Shown here: positions 16,183-23,196 of the stretch, in pieces
Numbering within the stretch: the stretch's first letter is position 1
Layout: each line of letters opens with the position of its first letter
From: Phycisphaerae bacterium
GTDB lineage: Bacteria > Planctomycetota > Phycisphaerae > Phycisphaerales > UBA1924
Direction of reading: 5' to 3'
NCBI GenBank assembly: GCA_022180725.1
Contig: BQMO01000001.1
Coordinates: 62,001-126,000, forward strand
DNA length: 64,000 bases
Notes under the pieces: model-generated
What the model was told of the DNA's origin: nothing
Seen by the model: the letters and a program-made list of their open reading frames with translations, nothing else
The model's database searches: none
Made by a program: the position numbers and the translations under genes

Positions 16183-17327
16183 GCGCGAGTGTACGCGAGC
16201 CGTGGCGTCCTCGAACGACGACCGGCGATCGCAACCACACCCAGCACAAGCACGCCGGTGACTCCCGGCGCGGGAATTCCCGTCACCAACCACGCCGATG
16301 AAGATCCGTACGGGCGTGTCGCCCATCCCACGGCTCGGGTGCCATCCGCGCTGATGTCATTCGCGTTGATCAGCAGGTATTCGCCGAGCGAAACACCTCG
16401 CTGTGGAAGGTATGTGTTGAGGTTCACGAACCCATCCATGTGCGTCCACATCGTCGCGGATGCGACAGTGGTGAGGTCCGCGCCAACCGCGACCATGCCG
16501 TTGTCGTTGATCGCATAGAGCACCCCGCGCGATCCTCCCGGCACCACGCCGATGTCGATGGTCTGGTCGTTCTCCCACATGGTCGCGCGGGAAGACGCCC
16601 CCGTGATACTGCTTCCGACAACTCGCGTACCCGCAAGGGACACGCCGTACCCGCGTGCCAGGCTCCACCCCGGTAACGCCGACAACAACTCATATCCCGA
16701 GCTCTCGGTCCATCGAAACGCGTACTGAGTACCGTCAACGACCGCTGCCCCGGTGATCACCGATCCATCGGGAGAAATGTCGTATGGGGTGATACTCGTG
16801 CTCCCGGCCAGGACCCCGATCTCCTGCATTCCCCCGGCGGCAGTCCATCGGAATGGTCGGTATGTCGCGCTGACCGTACACGTGCCCACGATCACAGACC
16901 CGTCCGCGCTGATGGCATACGCACTCGACGATAGTGTGCCCGGCAACACACCGAGTGATTGCATGCCGTGCTCCTGCGTCCAGCGAAAGGCCAAACTACT
17001 CTGGCCCGGGGAGAACGCGCTGCCGATCACGACGCTCCCGTCATGATTCGTGGCCATCGCATTCGACGCCACACGTCCCGGGAGCACGCCAAGGTCCGTC
17101 CAACCGCTCACGGCATCCCACCGAAGCGCCCGTTGATTTCCCCCGGTCGATCCATGGCCGACAACAACCTGGCCATTCGCACTCATGCTCTTGCCATAAC
17201 TTCCACTAAAGCCGGCGGGATGCCCGAGGAACGTAATCGTGATCGCGCCCCACGAGGGGGTCATCAACCCGAGGGACACGGCACAGGCCGCACACCATCG
17301 GCTCCGGGTTCCTCTGCTTTTTCGCAT
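16179..17327 (-). CDS. Exported HAF-repeat protein with PEP-CTERM-like C-terminus
   Basis: A 382-residue exported protein with a signal peptide (to about residue 29, LMTPSWGA) and at least six HAF-type repeats of the form 'DLGVLPG ... A.AIS.DGSVVVG.....G...AFRWT', for example LGVLPGTLSSSAYAISADGS. The C-terminus has the short Pro-containing hydrophobic helix and Arg cluster of PEP-CTERM/exosortase-type sorting signals (IPAPGVTGVLVLGVVAIAGRRSR). The start at 17327 is supported by GGAG 6 nt upstream; the ATG at 17339 would add four residues. Such proteins are exported surface proteins of planctomycetes. It opens the 17327-13272 group and its base composition is less GC-extreme than its neighbours. 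Confidence 0.85.
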   Translation of the reverse strand: MRKSRGTRSRWCAACAVSLGLMTPSWGAITITFLGHPAGFSGSYGKSMSANGQVVVGHGSTGGNQRALRWDAVSGWTDLGVLPGRVASNAMATNHDGSVVIGSAFSPGQSSLAFRWTQEHGMQSLGVLPGTLSSSAYAISADGSVIVGTCTVSATYRPFRWTAAGGMQEIGVLAGSTSITPYDISPDGSVITGAAVVDGTQYAFRWTESSGYELLSALPGWSLARGYGVSLAGTRVVGSSITGASSRATMWENDQTIDIGVVPGGSRGVLYAINDNGMVAVGADLTTVASATMWTHMDGFVNLNTYLPQRGVSLGEYLLINANDISADGTRAVGWATRPYGSSSAWLVTGIPAPGVTGVLVLGVVAIAGRRSRTPRLAYTRA

Positions 17328-17459
17328 CAAGTGCTCCATTGATTCGCCCGAGTCTACCCGATTCCATCGGATAACAAACAGATTTCATGCCAGGGAATGC
17401 CCAACGGGCGGCATACGCCAGCCCCCGGGTGCGTGGTATCCCCCGCCCTACCCTTCCCC

Positions 17460-18533
17460 ATGTTCGTCGATCGCGCCATCATCACCGTCCGCGCCGGCTC
17501 CGGGGGGAACGGGCACGTCTCCTTCCGCCGCGAGAAGTACGTCAACAAGGGCGGGCCCGACGGGGGCAACGGCGGCGACGGGGGCAGCGTCATCGTCCTC
17601 GCCGACGACGGCATGAGCACGCTCTACGACTTCCGCAACCAGCGCCTCTGGGCGGCCGCCGACGGCGACGCGGGCGGACCCAAGCAGTGCTCGGGGCACG
17701 CGGGGAAGGACCTCGTCATCAAACTCCCCCCGGGCACCATGCTCTTCAACAACGCCACCGGCGACCTGATCCACGACCTGAAGCCCGGCGAGCGCGTCAC
17801 GCTCGCCAAGGGCGGCAAGGGGGGCTGGGGCAACGAGCACTTCAAGAGTTCCACCAACCAGACCCCGCGCACCGCCGACCCGGGCGAACCGGGCGAAGAG
17901 ATCGAGGTGCGCCTCGAACTAAAACTGATCGCCGAGGTCGGCATCATCGGGAAGCCCAACGCAGGCAAGTCCACACTCCTCGCCGCCCTCACCAAGGCGA
18001 CCCCCAAGATCGCCAACTACCCGTTCACGACGCTCTCCCCGCAACTGGGCGTGGCCGAACTGCCCGGGCGCGACACCCGCCGCATTGTTCTGGCCGACGT
18101 GCCGGGGCTGATCGAGGGGGCCGCCGGCGGGGCCGGCCTCGGGCACGAGTTCCTCCGGCACATCGAGCGCACGCGCGTGGTCGTCCACCTGCTCGACCTC
18201 CAGCCCGAGGACGGCTCGGACCCCGTCGCCAACTACCGCCTCATCCGCGAGGAACTCCGCCAGTACAGCCAGGCCCTCGCCGACAAGGCCGAACTCGTCG
18301 TGCTGAACAAGATCGACCTCTTCCCCTCGCCCAAGGACGCCGCGGCGGCGATGAAGAAAGTCGCCCGCGACCTGGGGCTGCGCGACGGGCGCGACATGCT
18401 CGCCGTCTCCGGGGCCGCCCGCAAGGGCCTGGACGAACTCCTCGAACACCTCTGGACCATGCTTCATCGCACGGGCGAGCCCGACGCCGGGTGGTCGGCC
18501 CGCCCCGCCCCCGCCGCCACCCCCACGCCATGA
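17460..18533 (+). CDS. obgE: GTPase Obg/CgtA
   Basis: ObgE is an essential GTPase that binds the 50S subunit and links ribosome maturation to growth. The 357-residue product has the glycine-rich OBG fold at the N-terminus (AGSGGNGHVSFRREKYVNKG, GGDGGSV), followed by the G domain with P loop GKPNAGKSTLL, switch II DVPGLIEGAAGGAGLGHEFL and NKIDL. The start at 17460 (MFVDRAIITVRAG) is canonical; the upstream open frame is not conserved. The C-terminus is short and Ala/Pro-rich, without a TGS extension. The stop overlaps the start of the glycosyltransferase gene (ATGA). Confidence 0.97.
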   Translation: MFVDRAIITVRAGSGGNGHVSFRREKYVNKGGPDGGNGGDGGSVIVLADDGMSTLYDFRNQRLWAAADGDAGGPKQCSGHAGKDLVIKLPPGTMLFNNATGDLIHDLKPGERVTLAKGGKGGWGNEHFKSSTNQTPRTADPGEPGEEIEVRLELKLIAEVGIIGKPNAGKSTLLAALTKATPKIANYPFTTLSPQLGVAELPGRDTRRIVLADVPGLIEGAAGGAGLGHEFLRHIERTRVVVHLLDLQPEDGSDPVANYRLIREELRQYSQALADKAELVVLNKIDLFPSPKDAAAAMKKVARDLGLRDGRDMLAVSGAARKGLDELLEHLWTMLHRTGEPDAGWSARPAPAATPTP

Positions 18534-19447
18534 TCTCGATCATCGTCCCGAACCGCAACGTGCGCGACCTGGCCATCGAGTGTCTCACCTCGATCCGCGC
18601 CGCCGTGCACGCCCTGGGCCTGGCGCCCCACGTCGAGTACATTCTTCTCGATGACCAGAGCGACGACCACGAGCAGATCCCCGAACTCTTCCGCCAGTTC
18701 CGCGCCGGCGCCGGGTCCGAGGTTCGCGCCTGGCGCTTCAAGCAGCGACAGCACTACACCGGCGCGTTCGCCTTCGGCCTCTCCCGCGCGCGTGGCGATC
18801 TCGTCTTCTTCATCTCCAACGACATCCACGTCACCACCCCCTGGATGCGCACGCTCCTTGCCGTCGCCTCGCTCGACAAGTCCATCGGCGTTGTCCGCGG
18901 GGTCTCCAACCTCTGCGACTCGCACGAGTATCACCAGGTGCAACCGCCCGTCGAACGCGGCCCGGAGGACTTCCACGCCTTCGCCGAGTACCTCGAACGT
19001 GCCCAGGGCCTGACCCACGTCGACGACGCGCTCCTCTCGGGCGATGCGATCCTCATCCGCCGGACACTCCTCGATAAGGTCGGCGTCCTCGACACGCGCT
19101 TCTTCGGGTACTTCGGCGACCCGGACTTCGGCCTGCGCGCCCGCCGCGCCGGTTTCCGCCTTGTCTGCGCCAAGGGCGCGTGGGTCAAGCACTACGGGCA
19201 GGGGCACATCAAGCATGAGCACCTCGCCACCGGCGCGCCCATGGACACGATCCACGCGAACCGCATGAAACTCGTCCGCGAAGCGTTCGTGAAGTTCCAG
19301 CAGAAGTGGGGTTCGCCCCCCGTCCCCGCCGAGCCGTGCGACCTCAACACTTGGGATTGGGATGCCCTGCTGAAAGCCCCCGCGCCCAAGTCCGGCGAGT
19401 TCCAGCATCCCATTCCCGACAGTCCCGCCCTCGCGCAACCCATCTGA
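18530..19447 (+). CDS. Family 2 glycosyltransferase
   Basis: A 305-residue cytoplasmic or membrane-associated inverting glycosyltransferase of the GT-A fold. The start MISIIVPNRNVRDLAIECL with LLDDQSDD is the nucleotide-sugar binding beginning of GT2; FFISNDIHVTTPWM holds the DxD-like metal site (NDIH) and DTRFFGYFGDPDFGLRARRA matches the E/D-D-xDxxxR region near the acceptor site of rhamnosyl/galactosyl GT2 enzymes. No membrane helices. Its ATG overlaps the obgE stop, so the two are co-transcribed. The acceptor is unknown, presumably an envelope polysaccharide. Confidence 0.85.
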   Translation: MISIIVPNRNVRDLAIECLTSIRAAVHALGLAPHVEYILLDDQSDDHEQIPELFRQFRAGAGSEVRAWRFKQRQHYTGAFAFGLSRARGDLVFFISNDIHVTTPWMRTLLAVASLDKSIGVVRGVSNLCDSHEYHQVQPPVERGPEDFHAFAEYLERAQGLTHVDDALLSGDAILIRRTLLDKVGVLDTRFFGYFGDPDFGLRARRAGFRLVCAKGAWVKHYGQGHIKHEHLATGAPMDTIHANRMKLVREAFVKFQQKWGSPPVPAEPCDLNTWDWDALLKAPAPKSGEFQHPIPDSPALAQPI

Positions 19448-19459
19448 CCAGCCGCTCAC

Positions 19460-20047
19460 CTACGCCGCGTCGGTCGCTTCGAGCAGCACCAGCCACTCCG
19501 CGTTCCCCGCGGCCTTCGCCCCGCCCAGGATCGGCGACTTCGTCACCCCCAGCACGCGCACGCCCCACGACGGCATTTGAGCCGTCACGCTCTCGACGAC
19601 GCGGGCCGCGTCCGCCTCCGCCAGCACGCCGCCTCGCGGCAGCGCCCCGCCCGCGTCCTTCACCTCGTAATGCGGCTTGACCAGCGAAATGAGCCGCCCG
19701 CCCTGCAATACCCACTTCACCGCTGCGGGGATCGCCAGCCGTTGCGGCGTCCACCCCAGGTCCATCACCACCACGCCGACGCGTTCGGGGGGGGTCGCGT
19801 GCAAGGCGTTGGTCCGCTCCAGCACCACCACCCGCGGATCGTTCCGCAGCGTCCACGCGAGTTGACCGTACGCCGTGTCCACCGCGTACACCGTCGCCGC
19901 CCCGGCCCGCAGTAAACAATCCGTGAACCCGCCCGTGCTGCACCCCAGGTCCGCCGCCGTCTGACCGTTCACGTCCAGATGAAACGCGTCGAGCGCGTGG
20001 CGGAGTTTAAGCCCGCCCCGGCTGACGAACGGCCGATCCTCGCTCAC
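19460..20047 (-). CDS. TlyA-like rRNA 2'-O-methyltransferase lacking the S4 domain
   Basis: A 195-residue S-adenosylmethionine-dependent methyltransferase of the FtsJ/TlyA type. TlyA proteins methylate cytidine 2'-hydroxyls in 16S and 23S rRNA. The sequence starts directly at the TlyA linker block FVSRGGLKLRHALDAF and continues with motif I DLGCSTGGFTDCLL, AVDTAYGQLAW, LERTNAL, the DLGWTP catalytic region and LVKPHYE. Full TlyA proteins are about 250-270 residues with an N-terminal S4 RNA-binding domain; that domain is absent. It has a GTG start overlapping the lpxI stop by 4 nt. No in-frame S4 sequence is seen upstream because that space is lpxI. Confidence 0.88.
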   Translation of the reverse strand: MSEDRPFVSRGGLKLRHALDAFHLDVNGQTAADLGCSTGGFTDCLLRAGAATVYAVDTAYGQLAWTLRNDPRVVVLERTNALHATPPERVGVVVMDLGWTPQRLAIPAAVKWVLQGGRLISLVKPHYEVKDAGGALPRGGVLAEADAARVVESVTAQMPSWGVRVLGVTKSPILGGAKAAGNAEWLVLLEATDAA

Positions 20048-20991
20048 GCCGCCGCCCCGTCCATCACGGGCGGAACCACCGGCGTGCTTGTCGCCGCCAG
20101 TTCCTGCGGCACGCCGACAATCGCGATGCCGAGCCGATCAGCCAGGGCGATCATGTCGGCCTTTTCCAGCATGATGACGTCGTTGGCGGCCAGCGCCAGG
20201 CACCCGCCCCCGTTCGCGTGCAGGTTCTTGATCGTGTTGATGCCCACGGTCGGCACGTCGCTCCGCCGGTCGTGCCCCAGCCGCGCCCCCTTGCACAGCG
20301 TCCACCCTTTCACACGGCACAACTTTCCCGACCGTTCGATCATCCGATCGGTCCCCTCGACCGCCTCCACCGCGATCACGTCGCGCTCCCGCACGGAAAT
20401 CGCCTGCCCCACGTCCAGCCGCAGCAGGTGGGCCAGGAGAGGCCAGGCGAACTCGACGTCCGCGCGCTGCTCGGGCGTGGGCTGGCGTGTGGTCATCACG
20501 CCTTCGCTCGCCATCTCGTCGGGGATCGGTGAGGTCGAATCCAGCAGCGTCACCCCGCACCGTCCGAGTTCCTCGGCCACGATGGTCAGCACCGCGTGCG
20601 AGCGCTTGTCCAGCCGCAGGTGACGGTACCACGCGCCGATGGTCCGCCAGTCCGGGATGTTCTTGAACGCCCGCCACGGGTCGTGCATCAGCCGGGCCTT
20701 ATCCACCTTCCCCACCATGATCGCGTGGTGCACGCCCAACTTGTTCAGCACGCGACCCCACGCGCCGACGCGCAGCAGCCCCACCTCGCGGAACGTCGAG
20801 CACAACGCCGGCAACTCCGGCTCGAACTGGTTCACCAGCCCCAGCCCGTGCACCGGGTGCCCGGCCTCGCGAAGCGAACGGGCGATCAGGAGGGGCAACC
20901 CGCCCCCGCCCGCGATCAGCCCGATGGCCGTCGGCGGCGGCGGAGTCTCCGCGAACGACCGCAACGCCGCAGGTGTGACAATCGCGCTCAT
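20044..20991 (-). CDS. lpxI: UDP-2,3-diacylglucosamine pyrophosphatase LpxI
   Basis: LpxI hydrolyses UDP-2,3-diacylglucosamine to lipid X in lipid A synthesis, replacing LpxH in many bacteria. The 315-residue product has the N-terminal GLIAGGGGLPLLIARSLREAG (family signature), VGKVDKARLM, and the C-terminal domain with GVTLLDSTSP, DVGQAISVRERDVIAVEAVEGTD and PTVGINTIKNL motifs. The start at 20991 (MSAIVTPAAL) is chosen as the first ATG before the conserved core; upstream options are an ATG at 21033 and a TTG at 21048. It implies an LPS-type outer membrane. The gene overlaps the TlyA-like gene downstream. Confidence 0.93.
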   Translation of the reverse strand: MSAIVTPAALRSFAETPPPPTAIGLIAGGGGLPLLIARSLREAGHPVHGLGLVNQFEPELPALCSTFREVGLLRVGAWGRVLNKLGVHHAIMVGKVDKARLMHDPWRAFKNIPDWRTIGAWYRHLRLDKRSHAVLTIVAEELGRCGVTLLDSTSPIPDEMASEGVMTTRQPTPEQRADVEFAWPLLAHLLRLDVGQAISVRERDVIAVEAVEGTDRMIERSGKLCRVKGWTLCKGARLGHDRRSDVPTVGINTIKNLHANGGGCLALAANDVIMLEKADMIALADRLGIAIVGVPQELAATSTPVVPPVMDGAAA

Positions 20992-21276
20992 CGATTCGTG
21001 GCCCACGCCGGACTTGTTGCCATGGCGACCCATTCTCCGAACTGGCAACGCATCCGCTTCCGAAGTTCATCACCCCACGACAACCCGCATTTTACGGTGC
21101 CTGCGGTTCCCCTTCAATACCGTTGAGCACCTCGTTAGGATTGCGCTCGGTTGACGCCGAAGATTGCGGAAAACCTGTCGATTCGCCGATACGTCGCTCT
21201 AATGGGGCACGAATACGGCGAAACCGGCTCGCAGGTCCCGCCGAGGTCCGGCGTGATCTCGCCTCGCCCATGGCTC

Positions 21277-21447
21277 ATGGTGTGGTTCCGATGCGCCGCG
21301 AAGTATCAACGTGTGCACCGGTCGCCCGACGGTTCTCGCTACGACGCCCGGTGTCCGTCGTGCGGCAAGGCCCTCACGTTCTTGGTCGGCGATTCCGGCA
21401 CGTCCCAACGCCTGTTCGAGGCGGACTGCGGGCAACGCCATCGGTAA
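21277..21447 (+). CDS. Small zinc-ribbon-like protein
   Basis: A 56-residue product starting MVWFRCAAKYQRVHRSPDGS, with RCPSCGKALTF in the middle and DCGQ near the end. Three Cys positions (RC, CPSC, DC) suggest a small metal-binding ribbon, though the first half has a single Cys instead of a CxxC pair. Short proteins of this type occur in planctomycetes. The start could be this ATG or the next codon, GTG. It ends exactly one base before the 3' end of the convergent tRNA-Val gene. The 285-bp stretch between it and lpxI shows no other gene. Confidence 0.5.
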   Translation: MVWFRCAAKYQRVHRSPDGSRYDARCPSCGKALTFLVGDSGTSQRLFEADCGQRHR

Positions 21448-21521
21448 TGAGCGATCCCGGACTCGAACCGGGGACCTCTTCCATGTCAAGGAAGCGCGCT
21501 AGCCAACTGCGCTAATCGCCC
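21448..21521 (-). tRNA. tRNA-Val (anticodon GAC)
   Basis: A full cloverleaf is readable on the minus strand: acceptor GGGCGAT pairing with ATCGCTC (one G-U), D arm AGCGCAGTTGGCTAGCGC, anticodon arm CTTCC-TTGACAT-GGAAG with GAC at 21485-21487, T arm with GGTTCGAGTCC, and discriminator A at 21448. The 3' CCA is not encoded. The sequence is close to the standard bacterial tRNA-Val(GAC). Confidence 0.96.
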
Positions 21522-21531
21522 AAGGCCGTTG

Positions 21532-21537
21532 ATTGTA
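21532..21537 (-). promoter_or_regulatory. Candidate -10 element of tRNA-Val
   Basis: On the minus strand TACAAT lies 10 nt before the mature 5' end of the tRNA. A matching -35 is not convincing (GTGGAG at the right distance). The upstream 21540-21567 stretch can fold into an imperfect GC-rich hairpin (CCCGCG-TGGA / TCCACTCGCGGG). Confidence 0.35.
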
Positions 21538-21586
21538 CCGCCCGCGTGGATGATCTCCACTCGCGGGGGCATCGGACCCCACCGAC

Positions 21587-21615
21587 AAAAAACACCCGGC
21601 CACGGGGCCGGGTGT
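21587..21615 (-). terminator. Rho-independent terminator of the GC-type dockerin gene
   Basis: On the minus strand a perfect 9-bp GC-rich stem (CACCCGGCC / GGCCGGGTG, arms 21606-21614 and 21593-21601, 4-nt loop) is followed by six T residues (A run at 21587-21592 on the plus strand). It lies 33 nt after the stop of the gene at 21648-23060. Confidence 0.85.
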
Positions 21616-21647
21616 GTGAGGTAATCACGCGCTATCGCCCCGCGGGA

Positions 21648-23060
21648 TCAGCAGGGCGCGCCACCGACGCGGAGTTCCTGGTACTCCACATCGTTGCCGT
21701 TCACCGCGCCGTCGCCGTTGAGGTCCGCGTCGGTCCCGCAGAAGTCGGTCATGTCGCCGCCAACGACCGCCTCGGCCACTTCCACGTCGACGCCGTTGAC
21801 AGCGCCGTCGCAGTTGATATCCGGATCGGGGCAGGCGCACGTATCAGGCACCAGGATGTTGACCGACATGGAACCACCCGTGCGGAACAGCCCGATCGTG
21901 CCCGTGCCCATGACGGGCGGTCGGTTCGAATCAAACCGGAACGAGTACGACGTGCTCCATCGCAGGGCGTTGCCGTTCGGGGCGGTCGCGAAGGTGGGCC
22001 CGACCCACTGATACCCGGACGATGTCTTGGTGCCGGCCCAGTCGGTGCCGTCGTACGGCTCCATGCTGTGATAGAAGATGTCGCGGAAGCCGACGTTCAC
22101 GGTATCGATGCACGATGTCTGCCCGCCGCTGGGGAAGTTCACCGTGAAGGAGTTCGCGCCGATGTGCGAGGTCTGGTTGTGCACCATGTACTCGTAGTGG
22201 TACATCCCACCCGCGATGGGGGTGACTTTGTACGCCACGTGCATCGTCCCGCGGTACTGTTCTTCGCCCGGAACTACAAGTGTCTCGATCGTGACGCCGC
22301 TCTCGAGCGTGGGCCAGGCGAAAATCGCGGCCTGCTCGCGGACCGTGGTGCTCGTTACGTTGAACGTCCAGTTCGAGGTCGTCCCCCCGCGGGTGATCCG
22401 CCGCCACGAGGCGTTGTTCGTGCCGTTGCCGCTGATGGCGTCGTCGGGCGCCACGTACTGCCCTTCGCAGATGTAGATCGCGTTCAGGTTCGCGTTGTTG
22501 TTCATGTTCGGATCAATGTCCACCTCCAAGACCTGGAGGCGGCGATTGATCACCGACGAGTTCGCCGTACCGCGGCTCGTCCACGGCATGTTGTAGAAAC
22601 CGTTGTACGGGTTGATATCGTCGCGCGGTCCCAGCCGCGTCTGCGTGCCGTTCAGGCTCGACACGTACGGGTCCGAGCAGTGCACGCCCAGGGTCGTGCC
22701 GCCCGTGGGCTGGCAGTCGCTGAAGCACAGCGTCTGCTGGAGCGCGGTATACCCGTGCTTGAGGTGCCCGCCCCCGATGTGCTCGAACTGCCCGGCCCCG
22801 TTCACCATGCGGAACCGATAGAAGTTCTGCGCGATCACCGGGTGCTGGTTCGTGTTCGCCACCCACATCAGCGGCTGCGTCCCGGCGTTGCACGAGGTCG
22901 TGCCCACCGCGTACGCGAAAATCCGGTTCGGCGTGGTCCCGACCGAGCCGTAGTTTGAGATCCCCGAGCAGTCACCCACAATCACGTCCGGTCCGGGAAA
23001 TGCCAAGGCCGCCCCGGCGCAGCCCAGCAGCGCCAATACCGACACCATGCTCGTTTTCAT
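21648..23060 (-). CDS. Secreted GC-type dockerin domain-anchored protein
   Basis: A 470-residue exported protein. The signal peptide is MKTSMVSVLALLGCAGAALA, then about 370 residues of Asn/Thr/Ser/Gly-rich beta sequence with paired Cys residues (for example CSGISNYGS, SCNAGTQP, CFSDCQP), which match no enzyme family I recognise. The C-terminus has two calcium-binding dockerin-like repeats: DINCDGAVNGVDVEVAE and DADLNGDGAVNGNDVEYQE, in the CPDPDINCDG arrangement named GC-type dockerin in planctomycetes. The start at 23060 is backed by GAAAGGG 9 nt upstream; an in-frame ATG at 23081 is possible. A strong terminator follows. In these bacteria such repeats probably serve surface attachment rather than cellulosome assembly. 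Confidence 0.85.
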   Translation of the reverse strand: MKTSMVSVLALLGCAGAALAFPGPDVIVGDCSGISNYGSVGTTPNRIFAYAVGTTSCNAGTQPLMWVANTNQHPVIAQNFYRFRMVNGAGQFEHIGGGHLKHGYTALQQTLCFSDCQPTGGTTLGVHCSDPYVSSLNGTQTRLGPRDDINPYNGFYNMPWTSRGTANSSVINRRLQVLEVDIDPNMNNNANLNAIYICEGQYVAPDDAISGNGTNNASWRRITRGGTTSNWTFNVTSTTVREQAAIFAWPTLESGVTIETLVVPGEEQYRGTMHVAYKVTPIAGGMYHYEYMVHNQTSHIGANSFTVNFPSGGQTSCIDTVNVGFRDIFYHSMEPYDGTDWAGTKTSSGYQWVGPTFATAPNGNALRWSTSYSFRFDSNRPPVMGTGTIGLFRTGGSMSVNILVPDTCACPDPDINCDGAVNGVDVEVAEAVVGGDMTDFCGTDADLNGDGAVNGNDVEYQELRVGGAPC

Positions 23061-23196
23061 TGCGATCAACCCTTTCTTCATCATGAATGAGGCGAGAATG
23101 ACCCCTGCCAGAGACCCCCAGATTATCACATCGGCGAATTGCTGCAACCCGAGATTCGGAAAAAAGTAAGGGTTCCTCTTTTTCGGGCCGGTAGTT

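Noticed and set aside
21540-21567. Second terminator near tRNA-Val
   Set aside because: Stem is imperfect (two-base bulge) and no T tract follows on either strand.
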